Shown: positions 15,021-23,953 of the stretch, in pieces
Position numbering within the stretch: the stretch's first letter is position 1
Layout: the number at the start of each line of letters is the position of its first letter
Assembly (NCBI GenBank): GCA_016939375.1
Contig: JAFGHF010000010.1
Coordinates: forward strand, 1-35,721
Source: Candidatus Omnitrophota bacterium
Lineage (GTDB): Bacteria > Omnitrophota > Gorgyraeia > JAFGHF01
Direction: 5' to 3'
Length of the DNA: 35,721 bases
Position numbers and translations under genes: made by a program
Notes under the pieces: generated by a model
What the model saw: the letters and a program-made list of their open reading frames with translations, nothing else
What the model was told of the DNA's origin: nothing
Databases searched by the model: none

Positions 15021-15728
15021 TCAATCTTCCCCTGGTAAATAATCCAGCACTCGAGCCTCTTCATACGTCTCTTTAGAAAGCAGCTCTCTTAAATGTAGGG
15101 CCGACCACACCGGAGCGGAAAGTTTAAACTCTTCAATCAAAGCGCCTTTTTTTCTGTTCATCAGATCTTGGTATTCCGCGAATTCATCGCTAAACATCTT
15201 ATCGATATACTTAATGAGCTCCTGCCGTCCTTCTTTGGAAATGATAAAAGGGATCTTGCCTTTGGGATCCTCAGAATCAGCAGGCTCGGCGATAACCCAG
15301 ACTGCCAGTCCGCTGCTTTGAAAAATCCTATTCCAGGCATCAGTCATGTTTTTAGCATGATCTGCGATTTGGGAGACTTCTTCGGGATTAGGCGCTTTTA
15401 GTTTATCGATCAGGCCTCTGGCCCCGTTTTCTATATTAGAGATATCTATATACATATCCATTGCTGTTGCTTTAATGGCATTGTTTTCATTTTCCAGCCA
15501 TTTTTTCATGTAGGTTTTTGCTTGTAATAGATTAGGAAGTTGATTATAGAGGTTTCTTAGCACTACTTCGTCTTCGGCATCTTCTATGGTATCAAGGGCG
15601 GCTAATTGAAGGCGGAAAAGGCAGGTAGTCAAATCGTGGACAAAATCGTAATTTTCTGTAGGCCCTTGGGCGCAGGCGTTTGCCGAAAAAATAAAAGCCA
15701 GCATAAGGATGAGTATTGCGGTTTTCAT
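15021..15728 (-). CDS. Exported protein of unknown function
   Basis: The 235-residue product begins with a signal peptide (MKTAILILMLAFIFSANACAQG) whose cleavage after ANACA or ACAQ looks like signal peptidase I; the Cys context is not a standard lipobox. The rest is mainly alpha-helical and acidic (LAALDTIEDAEDEVVLRNLY, NAIKATAMDMYIDISNIE). No domain is recognised. AGAGGGGG precedes the ATG at 15728. A good promoter lies at 15754-15782, which excludes a start at 15782. Confidence 0.65.
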   Translation of the reverse strand: MKTAILILMLAFIFSANACAQGPTENYDFVHDLTTCLFRLQLAALDTIEDAEDEVVLRNLYNQLPNLLQAKTYMKKWLENENNAIKATAMDMYIDISNIENGARGLIDKLKAPNPEEVSQIADHAKNMTDAWNRIFQSSGLAVWVIAEPADSEDPKGKIPFIISKEGRQELIKYIDKMFSDEFAEYQDLMNRKKGALIEEFKLSAPVWSALHLRELLSKETYEEARVLDYLPGED

Positions 15729-15753
15729 CTTCCCCCTCTTTATATCTGTTTTT

Positions 15754-15782
15754 ATTTTATAACCACTCGCTGGATATGTCAA
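15754..15782 (-). promoter_or_regulatory. Sigma-70-type promoter downstream of feoB
   Basis: TTGACA (15777-15782), a 17-base spacer, then TAAAAT (15754-15759) on the minus strand. It begins only 17 bases after the feoB stop and drives the exported-protein and two-helix protein genes separately from the iron operon. Confidence 0.7.
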
Positions 15783-15798
15783 TAGAAAGTGAGTGTCA

Positions 15799-17943
15799 TC
15801 AACCCAGGCCCAGGAGTTTTCCTCCTTGGTATATTATGAAGGATACTATCCAGGCAACAGCCGTGGTATAGAAGGCGGCAAAGGCCGGCCAGACCCAGGA
15901 GTTAGTTTCGTGTTTAATTACCGCAATAGTAGCCATGCAGGGAATATATAGAAGCACAAAGGCCATAAAGCTGTAGGCCACCAAAGGAGTGAACATTTTT
16001 TTTCCATCTGGGCGGGACTGTTTTTGCAGTGCCAAACGCAGGCTAGCTGATTTTTGTTCTGCCTCTGAGGATGAATACAGCGTTCCTAGCATTGCCACGA
16101 CTATCTCTTTAGCTACGAACCCGCCCACTAAGGCCGTAGCTATCCTCCAATCGCCAAACCCCAAAGGCTTAAATGCAGGCGCGAGCACCCTGCCTACGCT
16201 AGCGACATAGCTTTTTTCTAACTTCTCGGATGCCTTTTCGTTTTCCAATTGCATGATTAGTTCTTGGTTTTGTTGTGCTTTTTTTAGCATAAAATCATAG
16301 TCTTTGGAATATTCTACATTCCAGGGGAGATTGCTTAAGGCCCAGATCAGAATACTGCCGGCAAAAATTACAGTCCCTGCTTTTTTTAAATATACCGCTC
16401 CCCTTTCCCACATATGTATTAATAGGCCTTTAAAGGTAGGCATCCTGTAAGGAGGCAGTTCCATTACAAAAGGGGCTGCTTCCCCCTTAAATAGATATTT
16501 GCGAAAGACCTTAGCCATGATGATGGCTACTGTAATTCCCAGTAAATATAGAGAAAAAAGGGCTGTGCCAGCCATTCTCGCGGGAAAGAACGCCCCGATA
16601 AATAATGCGTAAACAGGCAACCTTGCCCCACAGCTCATGAAGGGGTTTATTAAGATAGTGACCAGCCTGTCCCTTCTGTCATCGATTGTCCTGGTAGCCA
16701 TGATTGCCGGCAGGTTACAGGCAAATCCTAGCAGCATAGGAATAAATGAGCGGCCGTGCAGCCCTATTTTATGCATCAGCCTGTCCATGATAAAAGCGGC
16801 TCTGGCCATATAACCAGAATCCTCTAAGGCTGCCAGGGCCAGAAATAGCAGAAAGATTACAGGAGCGAATACGAGCACACTTCCCACCCCTGCGATTATA
16901 CCATTGACCACTAAGGATTGGATAACGCTACCCTGGGGTAACAGAGCGGAGAATATAAGCGAGAGCCTTTGTATTAAAAGCTCAATCCCGCTCATAAGCG
17001 GCTGGCTCAAGGTAAAGGTAAGCTTAAACATGGCCCACACCAGTCCCAGAAAGATCGGTAGCCCTAAGATCCGGTTGACCAGTACCTTGTCAATTTCGTC
17101 AGAAGCACTGTGGCGGATCTCATATGTCCGCTGCACCGCTTCTGAACACGCCCCGCTGATAAACCCGTAGCGGCGCTCAGCTATTATTGCTTCAGGCTTA
17201 TCGCCGAAAATAGCTTCAAGGTGCTGTGTGCTTTTTTTGGCCTGAGAGATGATTTCTTCGTAATGCGGAGAGTGCTCTAATTGCTTGATTACCTCACTGT
17301 CGCCTTCCAATAGTTTTGTTGCCAGCCAGCGGGAAGGGTATTTTTGCACTATCGAGGGGTCTTTTATGGCAACGCTTTCTAGCTTCAATATTTCTTCCTG
17401 AATCTCTTTTCCGTATCTTACAACCGTGCCTTGAAGTTTGGTCTTGCCTTCAAATAGGGCGATGGCCTGATCAAGAAGCTCGTCCATGCCTTTCTTTTTG
17501 GTGGCTACGGTAAAGACAATGGGAGTTCCCAAAAGTTCCGAAAGCCTGTTTTTGTCTATTATGAATCCCCCTTCGTCAGCGATATCGGTCATATTAAAGG
17601 CAAGGACCAAGGGTACGCCCAGTTCGATAAATTGAGTCGCCAGGTATAAATTTCTTTCCAGGTTGGAGGCATCGATGATATCGATGACCACATCCGGCTT
17701 TTCTTCAATAACAAAATTACGCGCGACCAACTCATCCAGCGAATGGGCGGTCAGGCTATAGGTCCCGGGCAAATCGACTACATTGATGTCATATTGGCCA
17801 TATTTTAAGCTTCCTTCCATTTTCTCTACCGTTACGCCCGGGTAGTTGCCCACATGCTGCCGGCTGCGGGTGAGATTGTTGAAAATAGAGGATTTGCCGG
17901 CATTGGGATTACCTGCAAGCGCGATAGTGACTTTTTTGCCCAT
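15799..17943 (-). CDS. feoB: Ferrous iron transporter FeoB
   Basis: The 714-residue protein has the full FeoB plan. A G domain holds G1 GNPNAGKSS at 11-19, G3 DLPG at 57-60 and G4 NMTD near 116. A helical GDI-like region follows to about 270, then the membrane domain with two Gate regions. The Cys-bearing motifs [12 protein letters not shown] and GFACNLPAI, proposed to line the iron path, are intact. It imports Fe2+ across the inner membrane under low-oxygen conditions. It follows feoA with one base between, and AAGGAGG precedes the ATG. Third gene of the dtxR-feoA-feoB unit. Confidence 0.97.
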   Translation of the reverse strand: MGKKVTIALAGNPNAGKSSIFNNLTRSRQHVGNYPGVTVEKMEGSLKYGQYDINVVDLPGTYSLTAHSLDELVARNFVIEEKPDVVIDIIDASNLERNLYLATQFIELGVPLVLAFNMTDIADEGGFIIDKNRLSELLGTPIVFTVATKKKGMDELLDQAIALFEGKTKLQGTVVRYGKEIQEEILKLESVAIKDPSIVQKYPSRWLATKLLEGDSEVIKQLEHSPHYEEIISQAKKSTQHLEAIFGDKPEAIIAERRYGFISGACSEAVQRTYEIRHSASDEIDKVLVNRILGLPIFLGLVWAMFKLTFTLSQPLMSGIELLIQRLSLIFSALLPQGSVIQSLVVNGIIAGVGSVLVFAPVIFLLFLALAALEDSGYMARAAFIMDRLMHKIGLHGRSFIPMLLGFACNLPAIMATRTIDDRRDRLVTILINPFMSCGARLPVYALFIGAFFPARMAGTALFSLYLLGITVAIIMAKVFRKYLFKGEAAPFVMELPPYRMPTFKGLLIHMWERGAVYLKKAGTVIFAGSILIWALSNLPWNVEYSKDYDFMLKKAQQNQELIMQLENEKASEKLEKSYVASVGRVLAPAFKPLGFGDWRIATALVGGFVAKEIVVAMLGTLYSSSEAEQKSASLRLALQKQSRPDGKKMFTPLVAYSFMAFVLLYIPCMATIAVIKHETNSWVWPAFAAFYTTAVAWIVSFIIYQGGKLLGLG

Positions 17944-17944
17944 T

Positions 17945-18181
17945 TCAAGCCTCCTTGACCAATATCTTGTGTGCCATGCCGTGGCCTAAAACTAGCCTTG
18001 TGTTGCCTACAAGTATGATCGATGGGCCGGGTCTGTGTGCATGTAGTATCTTGAATCTCTGGCCTTCCCTCAGGCCCATATCCAGCAGCCGTCTTCTCAA
18101 TCCCCAGCCGGCCTCTATTGATATCAAGACTACCTCTTTCTCCGCAGGAACTCTGGTTAAGGGCAGGACCTCTTTTTTCAT
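17945..18181 (-). CDS. feoA: FeoA domain protein
   Basis: The 78-residue SH3-like protein has the FeoA pattern: an [13 protein letters not shown] segment near residue 35, then [19 protein letters not shown], then a final MAHKILV strand. FeoA is a small cytoplasmic partner of FeoB. I use the ATG at 18181 because it overlaps the dtxR stop as ATGA, with GGGGGCG upstream; the longer frame from 18208 would run far into dtxR. Confidence 0.93.
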   Translation of the reverse strand: MKKEVLPLTRVPAEKEVVLISIEAGWGLRRRLLDMGLREGQRFKILHAHRPGPSIILVGNTRLVLGHGMAHKILVKEA

Positions 18182-18669
18182 TTGGCGCCCCCATCTTTTA
18201 AAACACACTTGGGGCGTTTGCCGGTTTTTACATAGTAGCCGAATCCTTTTAACCAGTGTGGCTTACCTTTAGCGGGCGAAGATTTAACGAATTCCAGGAA
18301 CTTAGTCAGTTTTCCAAATGTATAGGGGCTTATCGCATGCTCCATTTTACAGGCGTCTTCGGCGGCAATTTTGGGTTCTATGTTTAGGATTTCAGTAAGG
18401 AATTTACTCAGCGTATCGTGCCTTTTCTTGATTTTTTTAGCCAGTTTTTGTCCCTTGGCGGTAAGCTCTGCGTATCCATAGCGTTCATGGACTACTAAGC
18501 CGTTTTTTGCCAACATCGACAACGCCCCGCTTACGCTGGGGGTTTTTACGTTTATTAAACGGCTTATGTCCCTTACTCGGGCCACCCCTTTGCTTTTCTT
18601 AAGCATTACTATAGCCTCTAGATAATCTTCCATATTTGAGCTTAACTTAATGCTGGTTTTGGATTGCAT
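18178..18669 (-). CDS. DtxR/MntR-family metal-dependent repressor
   Basis: The 163-residue protein has an N-terminal winged helix (residues about 10-72, recognition helix near VKTPSVSGALSML) and a dimerisation/metal domain. The expected metal ligands are visible: D15, E18, H84, C107, E110 and H111. D15 and E18 match MntR (MEDYLE), whereas C107-x2-E110-H111 matches the DtxR/IdeR iron type, so metal preference is mixed by sequence. It lacks the C-terminal SH3 domain of IdeR, but the next gene, feoA, encodes an SH3-like protein. Position before feoAB and the operator at 18684-18720 argue for iron control. AGGAGGG is the ribosome-binding site. Confidence 0.92.
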   Translation of the reverse strand: MQSKTSIKLSSNMEDYLEAIVMLKKSKGVARVRDISRLINVKTPSVSGALSMLAKNGLVVHERYGYAELTAKGQKLAKKIKKRHDTLSKFLTEILNIEPKIAAEDACKMEHAISPYTFGKLTKFLEFVKSSPAKGKPHWLKGFGYYVKTGKRPKCVLKDGGAK

Positions 18670-18683
18670 AAGGCCCTCCTAAA

Positions 18684-18720
18684 TGTTAGGTATACCTATC
18701 TTTCATAGTAAAGCCTAACA
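18684..18720. promoter_or_regulatory. Probable DtxR-type operator upstream of dtxR-feoAB
   Basis: TGTTAGG (18684-18690) and CCTAACA (18714-18720) are inverted 7-bp arms. The left part also forms a perfect 12-bp palindrome, TAGGTATACCTA (18687-18698). TTAGG/CCTAA half-sites are the usual DtxR/IdeR core. The site covers the -10 region and transcription start, so binding should repress the operon and its own regulator. The palindrome is seen; the regulator assignment is inference. Confidence 0.75.
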
Positions 18721-18740
18721 TATTTTCTCGCCCCTGTCAA
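18712..18740 (-). promoter_or_regulatory. Promoter of dtxR-feoA-feoB
   Basis: TTGACA (18735-18740), a 17-base spacer, then TAGGCT (18712-18717) on the minus strand. The weak -10 is embedded in the right arm of the operator. Confidence 0.6.
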
Positions 18741-18768
18741 GCCATTTTTTTTAATTTGTATATTTCTA

Positions 18769-18797
18769 TTGCAAAAAGAGCGGATTAATGGTATTAA
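18769..18797 (+). promoter_or_regulatory. Promoter of gpmA
   Basis: TTGCAA (18769-18774), a 17-base spacer, then TATTAA (18792-18797). Transcription should start near 18804, upstream of the strong ribosome-binding site at 18821-18829. Confidence 0.6.
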
Positions 18798-18837
18798 TAA
18801 AACAATATCTATATGCAAATTAAGGAGGTCTGTAGTT

Positions 18838-19587
18838 ATGTACAAAGTAGTCCTTTTACGGCACGGAGAAAGTCAGTGGAACAAGGCCAATAGGTTTACT
18901 GGATGGACAGACGTCGATTTAACGGAAAAAGGCGCCGAGGAAGCTAAGGAATCAGGCAGGGTCTTAAAGAAGGAAAATTTTAGCTTTGATGTCGCCTTTA
19001 CTTCTGTGCTTAAGCGGGCAATCCGCACGTTATGGATCGTCTTGGATGAGATGGACCTGATGTGGATACCGGTATACCGCTGTTGGAGGCTCAACGAGAG
19101 ACATTACGGCGCCCTGCAAGGCTTAAATAAATCCGAGACCGCGCAAAAATTCGGCGAGGAGCAGGTCTTGACCTGGCGCAGGAGCTACTCTACGCCACCC
19201 CCGGCATTGGAGAAGACCGACAAGCGTTATCCCGGCAATTTTCCGATGTATAAGGATATGGATGAGAAAGACATTCCCTTTACGGAGAGCCTAAAAGACA
19301 CGGTGCAGAGGTTTTTGCCCTACTGGCATGATACCATTGCACCCGCTGTTAAATCCGGCAAAAAAGTACTTATCGCTGCCTCGGGCAATAGCCTAAGGGC
19401 CTTGGTCAAATATTTAGATGGTGTTTCTGAAGAAGAAATAGTCAAGTTAAACATCCCTACAGGCATTCCTCTTGTCTATGAGCTGAACCAGGACTTAAAA
19501 CCAATCAAGCATTATTATCTCGGCGACCAGGAAAAAGTCAAAAAGGCTATGGACTCTGTAGCCAATCAAGGAAAAGCAAAGAGATAA
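18838..19587 (+). CDS. gpmA: 2,3-bisphosphoglycerate-dependent phosphoglycerate mutase, second catalytic His replaced by Ser
   Basis: The 249-residue protein is collinear with GpmA, which interconverts 3- and 2-phosphoglycerate in glycolysis. The phospho-accepting LRHGESQWN (H9), R60 and E87 ([11 protein letters not shown]) are present, as are [10 protein letters not shown] and the NQGKAK tail. In place of the family's AAHGNSLRAL the sequence reads A-A-S-G-N-S-L-R (Ser182), so the second catalytic His is missing. Activity may be altered, or another group may stand in. TAAGGAGGT lies 8 bases before the ATG. It is convergent with the aldolase gene, the stops one base apart, so two glycolytic genes meet here. 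Confidence 0.95.
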   Translation: MYKVVLLRHGESQWNKANRFTGWTDVDLTEKGAEEAKESGRVLKKENFSFDVAFTSVLKRAIRTLWIVLDEMDLMWIPVYRCWRLNERHYGALQGLNKSETAQKFGEEQVLTWRRSYSTPPPALEKTDKRYPGNFPMYKDMDEKDIPFTESLKDTVQRFLPYWHDTIAPAVKSGKKVLIAASGNSLRALVKYLDGVSEEEIVKLNIPTGIPLVYELNQDLKPIKHYYLGDQEKVKKAMDSVANQGKAKR

Positions 19588-19588
19588 A

Positions 19589-20641
19589 TTAAGCTATGGT
19601 TATCTGCTTGTCGAGATAGACGTCCTGAATGGCGTTGAGTAGCTCTATTCCCTCCTGCATCGGCTTCTGAAAGGCCTTTCTTCCGGAGATCAGCCCCATG
19701 CCCCCTGCCCTTTTGTTTATCACCGCGGTTTTTACCGCTTGCTGCAAGTCATTTTTGCCTGAGGGGCCACCGGAGTTAATAAGCCCCATTCTGCCCATAT
19801 AACAGTTGGCTATTTGGTAACGGGTCAGGTCGATGGGATGTTCGCTGGAGAGTTTTTCGTAAACAAACGGATGAGTTTTACCGAATTTTATGGCATTGTA
19901 GCCGTTGTTGTTGGTGGGCAGCTTTTGTTTTATAATGTCTGCTTCGATAGTGACTCCCAGATGATTTGCCTGGCCTGTGAGGTCGGCCGCTGTATGGTAA
20001 TCGACCCCGTCTTTCTTAAAAGCCTCGTTGCGTAAATAGCACCAAAGCACGGTGAATATCCCTAGTTCATGTGCCTGCTGGAAGGCAGCAGATATCTCTT
20101 CTATTTGCCGGCGGGATTCCTCAGAGCCAAAATAGATGGTTGCCCCCACTGCTACGGCGCCCATGTCAAAAGCCTGCTTGACCGAAGCGAATAACCTTTG
20201 GTCGAAAGAGTTAGGATAGCTAAGCATTTCGTTGTGATTGATCTTGACTATAAAGGGTATTTTATGGGCATACTTACGTGCGCAAGCCCCTAATACTCCA
20301 AGTGTGGAGGCGACCGCATTGCACCCTCCCTCTATTGCCAGTTTGATTATATTTTCCGGGTCAAAATATATGGGGTTGGGCGCAAAGGAAGCGCCTGCTG
20401 AATGTTCGATTCCCTGGTCTACGGGAAGTATGGACAGATAGCCACTACCCCCAAGTCGGCCGTGATTAAACATGTGCTGCATATTTCTCAATACAGAGTT
20501 ATTTCTGTCAGAGAGGGCCACTACTCTGTCTACGAAGTCAGGACCGGGTAGATGCAGACTTTCTTTGGGTATAGTCTGACATTTATGCTCCAGTAGATCT
20601 TCAATGCCTTCTCCCAGGACTTTACTCAATGTAGTACTCAT
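19589..20641 (-). CDS. fbaB: Class I fructose-bisphosphate aldolase (FbaB/DhnA type)
   Basis: The 350-residue protein matches bacterial class I aldolases of the DhnA family: [20 protein letters not shown] near residue 67, [20 protein letters not shown] text ([14 protein letters not shown]), and [14 protein letters not shown] followed by [14 protein letters not shown] near the C-terminus. It makes a Schiff base with fructose 1,6-bisphosphate through a lysine and needs no metal. It is last in a four-gene unit with a membrane protein, an RsbU-type phosphatase and an EFR1-type protein. AAAGGGAAA is the ribosome-binding site. Confidence 0.95.
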   Translation of the reverse strand: MSTTLSKVLGEGIEDLLEHKCQTIPKESLHLPGPDFVDRVVALSDRNNSVLRNMQHMFNHGRLGGSGYLSILPVDQGIEHSAGASFAPNPIYFDPENIIKLAIEGGCNAVASTLGVLGACARKYAHKIPFIVKINHNEMLSYPNSFDQRLFASVKQAFDMGAVAVGATIYFGSEESRRQIEEISAAFQQAHELGIFTVLWCYLRNEAFKKDGVDYHTAADLTGQANHLGVTIEADIIKQKLPTNNNGYNAIKFGKTHPFVYEKLSSEHPIDLTRYQIANCYMGRMGLINSGGPSGKNDLQQAVKTAVINKRAGGMGLISGRKAFQKPMQEGIELLNAIQDVYLDKQITIA

Positions 20642-20652
20642 TTTTTCCCTTT

Positions 20653-21462
20653 CTATTTTGAGGCTGCGTTGATAAAATCTTCGACTCTCGCCTCTGGGTG
20701 TCTGTAGCGTTTACGGTTAATGGTCTTTTTGCCGTATTGTATCGCCTCGACCGGGCACCACTGCAGGCAAGCCATGCATTGCTCACATCTGTTTTGCCAC
20801 TGCGGTTTACCATCTACCATCTTGATATTGTCTACAGGGCATACCTGCTCACAGATGCTGCAGCTTGTACACTTTCCATTGACCCAGAAGGATTTGTCCA
20901 TTTGGGACATCTTCCCTGAGCCAAGTTTGTAAATAATACCAGAAAAGATAAGATTAATCAAGAAAGAACTTTTTTCGATCTTTGTCTTATCTGCCGCTTG
21001 GATGAACTTCGCGATCTCTTTGACTTTCTCTTTTTCGCATTCAAACATCTCTTGCTGTTTCTCTGCCGGGACTGCCCCATAGAGGGGTGTATAATTGCCA
21101 GGCATCCTTACCCCAAAACCAGCGGATAAGCACATTCCTTGTTTTTCCAGCTGTTTGGCAGTTTGTGATAAGGCATTGCCGGGCATCCCGCCATAGGTAG
21201 CCACCGCAAAAACATACTGATCTTTATCTAATTTCAGCTTATTAATAAAATTGGCCACTATCAAAGGCATCCCCCACATATATACCGGATAGACAATGCC
21301 TACGCGTTGCTCCTCGGGTTTAACCTCTTTGTATTTGATCGCTTCAGAGATCGGTATGACTTTGGCTTCTCGCAGCTCCCCTGCCAAGTCCCGGGCAACT
21401 TTTAGCGAATTTCCCGTTCCCGAAAAATAATATATAGCCGTTTTCACTTTTCCCCCATCCAT
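20653..21462 (-). CDS. EFR1-type flavodoxin/ferredoxin fusion
   Basis: The 269-residue protein joins an N-terminal flavodoxin-like domain (FMN phosphate loop [12 protein letters not shown] near residue 12, [12 protein letters not shown] near residue 90) to a C-terminal bacterial ferredoxin with two [4Fe-4S] motifs, [12 protein letters not shown] and [12 protein letters not shown]. It should carry electrons in the cytoplasm; the partner is unknown. The ATG at 21462 has no visible ribosome-binding site. A GTG five codons later follows GGGGGA closely, so the true start is uncertain. It lies 4 bases after the phosphatase gene and 11 before fbaB. Confidence 0.9.
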   Translation of the reverse strand: MDGGKVKTAIYYFSGTGNSLKVARDLAGELREAKVIPISEAIKYKEVKPEEQRVGIVYPVYMWGMPLIVANFINKLKLDKDQYVFAVATYGGMPGNALSQTAKQLEKQGMCLSAGFGVRMPGNYTPLYGAVPAEKQQEMFECEKEKVKEIAKFIQAADKTKIEKSSFLINLIFSGIIYKLGSGKMSQMDKSFWVNGKCTSCSICEQVCPVDNIKMVDGKPQWQNRCEQCMACLQWCPVEAIQYGKKTINRKRYRHPEARVEDFINAASK

Positions 21463-21466
21463 CAGT

Positions 21467-22816
21467 TTATTTTATATCAATGCTTAAAATAAATACATCG
21501 TCCGCAAATTCCCCTGTTTTAAACCCATTCAGTTCATCTACCAACTTCTGATTAAACTTTCTTGCTTGTAGGCTATGGTTATTCTTGACGAAGCCCTCGA
21601 GCCTTTTTCCGCCGTATTCTTCCCCTTGTTTGTTTTTGGTCTCTGTGACTCCGTCGGTAAAAAGCAAGACCTTGTCCCCCTTATTGAATTCGATCTCCGC
21701 CTGATATAACTCCTCTTTGTATAAATCAATGCCCAGCCAGGTCGCCTGTGAGCTCAACTGTAAAATATCGGATTTAGTTATCCTGTAGATATATTGTGCA
21801 GGATGACCGCGGTTTGAATAATATAGCTTTCTATTCGTAAAATCCAATAGACCACAAAAGGCGCTGAGGTACATATTGGTCCCGGCAAAGTCCTTTGTTA
21901 TAAAGTCGTTGAGCTCTTTTAATAGGACGCCGGGTTGTTTGCCTTCTCTTGATATCCGTTCAAACTCTGCATGTAGCCTGTTTACTAACAGTGCCGCAGA
22001 GACGCCGTGTCCTGTGACATCGCAGATAATGAAGATCAGCCTATTTTTATCGATGAAGTTAAACCTTGCATAGTCTCCCCCCATATAATACATGGGCAAA
22101 TACATCACGGCTACATCCACCAAATTGCTGTTGAGCGACTTAGGTATCAGGGTCTTATGTACACGGGTGGCCAGATTTAATTCTTTTTGCATCTGCCTAT
22201 TATTGTCCTCCACCCTTTTTAGGAGGATGAAATTTTCCACTTCCCGCTCACGTTCATGTTTACTGATGACCAGGCAGATGCATGTGGCTACAGATAAAAG
22301 GACAAATCCTTGGATGTAGTCGGAGAAATCGGAATAATAAGTATGGTTCTTGTAAATATAAGTAGGCACGCTATAGAAATAAAAAGAGAAAATGCCGAGA
22401 TGAAGCAGGGCTATGCCCGTAATCTCTCTAGTCAGCCAGGGAAAAATAAAAGTTATCGCAAAAAGCATGATCAGGTAGATGCTTGTCGCGTAAAACGGCG
22501 GCACGCTTTCTTTAATATGGAAACTGACCATTGTAAACAAAAGCATCAATATTAGCAGGGCTGCGCTGATCTTTGCCCTGCGCAAGGTGGCTGCTCTTCT
22601 GGCTAAAAAAAGTGCGACTGCGCAGATTAGTATTGCAAATAGCCAGGTAAACATCAACTCTTGGCTCACTGCTCCATAAATTGCCAGATTTGCAAGCGCC
22701 CCGCCGATAATAAAAGTAGATAAAAAGACCGCCACGCTTAAACGGACCCGGCTTTTTATCAAAGCGGCCTTTTGTCTTAAAAATTCATCTAGATATCTGG
22801 TGGGCAGTTTTTCCAT
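21467..22816 (-). CDS. Membrane-anchored PP2C-type (RsbU/SpoIIE) serine phosphatase
   Basis: The 449-residue protein has six to seven membrane helices (about 25-195), a coiled-coil linker (EREREVENFILLKRVEDNNR) and a SpoIIE/PP2C phosphatase domain (about 235-449). The metal-site motifs are intact: MGGDYARF, ICDVTGHGVSAAL, LLFTDGVTE and FADDVFILSI. Such enzymes dephosphorylate STAS-domain anti-sigma antagonists; no STAS protein or HPK-type kinase is in the window, so the target is unknown. The membrane part may be a sensor of the MASE type. I use the ATG at 22816, one base after the upstream stop. Confidence 0.92.
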   Translation of the reverse strand: MEKLPTRYLDEFLRQKAALIKSRVRLSVAVFLSTFIIGGALANLAIYGAVSQELMFTWLFAILICAVALFLARRAATLRRAKISAALLILMLLFTMVSFHIKESVPPFYATSIYLIMLFAITFIFPWLTREITGIALLHLGIFSFYFYSVPTYIYKNHTYYSDFSDYIQGFVLLSVATCICLVISKHEREREVENFILLKRVEDNNRQMQKELNLATRVHKTLIPKSLNSNLVDVAVMYLPMYYMGGDYARFNFIDKNRLIFIICDVTGHGVSAALLVNRLHAEFERISREGKQPGVLLKELNDFITKDFAGTNMYLSAFCGLLDFTNRKLYYSNRGHPAQYIYRITKSDILQLSSQATWLGIDLYKEELYQAEIEFNKGDKVLLFTDGVTETKNKQGEEYGGKRLEGFVKNNHSLQARKFNQKLVDELNGFKTGEFADDVFILSIDIK

Positions 22817-22817
22817 T

Positions 22818-23438
22818 TTATTTTTTCTTAACGAACAGTAAGGGAAATACGATATCACTTATGCAGCAAGGAAGCCACACGGACAAAAAAAGGAATGCGA
22901 ACACTACCGCGTAGGAAGAGAGGCTCAATGTTCCCTCTGCAGCCATTTTAATATGAAAAATCGAAGCCCAGGTACTTATAAGCACATGCCCTAAATGAGG
23001 AAATTTGGTACTTGGCCTTTTATAGGCTATAGTTATACCGATTATTGCCAGAGGATTTATCAACCACCACTTTTCTATAAAACCTATGTGAACTTGTCTA
23101 TGGGGCATACCAAGCATTGTTTCTCCCAAAAAAGGGATTACCGAGTCGCTTAAAGTGGCGATGCCGACAGAACCTACATATCCGATAATGAATAGCAGCC
23201 AGAGGTTGCACTTTCCTTTTTGATGTACACCTGGTTGTTTGCAGGTATGAAGATTATAGATCGAAGCCGTTACCAAAGAGCTTAACACCACGTGCATGGG
23301 ATGCAATATATAAAATATACTGTAAGCGATCTGATGAGGCATCCTTGCTGAAAAGACCATAAAAAGCATGCCTATTACCGCCCCTAAGATGGTAAAAGGC
23401 GCATGATGCCTTAGCTCTTCCAATATACGTTTGGACAT
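22818..23438 (-). CDS. His-rich polytopic membrane protein, unknown function
   Basis: The 206-residue protein has about six membrane helices and many His residues at or near helix ends: RHHAPFT, MPHQIAYS, HPMHVVLSS, MPHRQVHIGF and HLGHVLIS, plus Cys pairs (TCKQPG, LPCCIS). This pattern suggests metal or heme handling in the membrane, but I recognise no family. It is the first gene of the unit with the RsbU-type phosphatase, so it may supply the signal (inference). GAGGGAGG precedes the ATG. Confidence 0.65.
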   Translation of the reverse strand: MSKRILEELRHHAPFTILGAVIGMLFMVFSARMPHQIAYSIFYILHPMHVVLSSLVTASIYNLHTCKQPGVHQKGKCNLWLLFIIGYVGSVGIATLSDSVIPFLGETMLGMPHRQVHIGFIEKWWLINPLAIIGITIAYKRPSTKFPHLGHVLISTWASIFHIKMAAEGTLSLSSYAVVFAFLFLSVWLPCCISDIVFPLLFVKKK

Positions 23439-23471
23439 ATATTCCTCCCTCTCAAGAAACAGGTTCGATTT

Positions 23472-23500
23472 AGATTAGCAAATAGCTCTTTCCCTGTCAA
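23472..23500 (-). promoter_or_regulatory. Promoter of the membrane protein-phosphatase-EFR1-fbaB unit
   Basis: TTGACA (23495-23500), a 17-base spacer, then TAATCT (23472-23477) on the minus strand, between the yraN stop and the first gene. The leader is short, about 27 bases. Confidence 0.65.
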
Positions 23501-23508
23501 GTCAAAAG

Positions 23509-23865
23509 CTAAAATGCATTCTTTATGTGCCTGATTTGAGGTTTTTTATCAAGTATGATTGTTACTACATCAAAGCGGAAAAACTCTTGGCGGGGTTTGT
23601 ATTTGGCAATGTAAAATTGTGCCGTGCGTAGCATATGTTTGATCTTTTTTGAAGTGATTGATTCTTCGGGGGTGCCGAATTTAAGCGATTTTCTAGCTTT
23701 GACTTCGATAAATATTGTGGCCTTTTTATATTCAGCTATAATATCTATTTCTCCAGATCGGCAGTAGAAGTTCCTAGCAACAATCTTATACCCTTGCTTT
23801 TGTAGGAACTTTAAGGCTAGTTTTTCCCCTAATATCCCGATTTTCTTTCTGTGTTTGTCCGGCAT
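23509..23865 (-). CDS. YraN/UPF0102 family endonuclease-like protein
   Basis: The 118-residue protein matches the YraN family in length. It has GILGEKLALKFLQKQGYKI at the start, then the nuclease-like core RSGEIDIIAEY and IFIEVKARKS (D-x~12-E-x-K, as in Holliday-junction and restriction-type folds), and RFDVVTI near the end. The biochemical role is not settled, though DNA processing is suspected. It lies 88 bases downstream of spoVG with a hairpin between, and no strong ribosome-binding site is visible. Confidence 0.93.
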   Translation of the reverse strand: MPDKHRKKIGILGEKLALKFLQKQGYKIVARNFYCRSGEIDIIAEYKKATIFIEVKARKSLKFGTPEESITSKKIKHMLRTAQFYIAKYKPRQEFFRFDVVTIILDKKPQIRHIKNAF

Positions 23866-23894
23866 AATGTCGGAACTGTCTTTTTACCAGCAGA

Positions 23895-23931
23895 TCTACC
23901 CAACCCAAGCTTTACGCTCAAGTTGGGTAGA
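23895..23931. terminator. Hairpin between spoVG and yraN
   Basis: TCTACCCAAC (23895-23904) and GTTGGGTAGA (23922-23931) are perfect 10-bp arms around a 17-base loop that itself can pair partly (CAAGC/GCTTG-like). It follows the spoVG stop by about 20 bases on the minus strand. A short T-run is lacking, so termination may be partial. Confidence 0.55.
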
Positions 23932-23953
23932 CCAAGCATTAAACAGCCCGTAG

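Noticed and set aside
18769..18837. N-terminal extension of GpmA from an upstream frame start
   Set aside because: The family starts at [11 protein letters not shown], a perfect ribosome-binding site precedes the ATG at 18838, and the extension overlaps the promoter.
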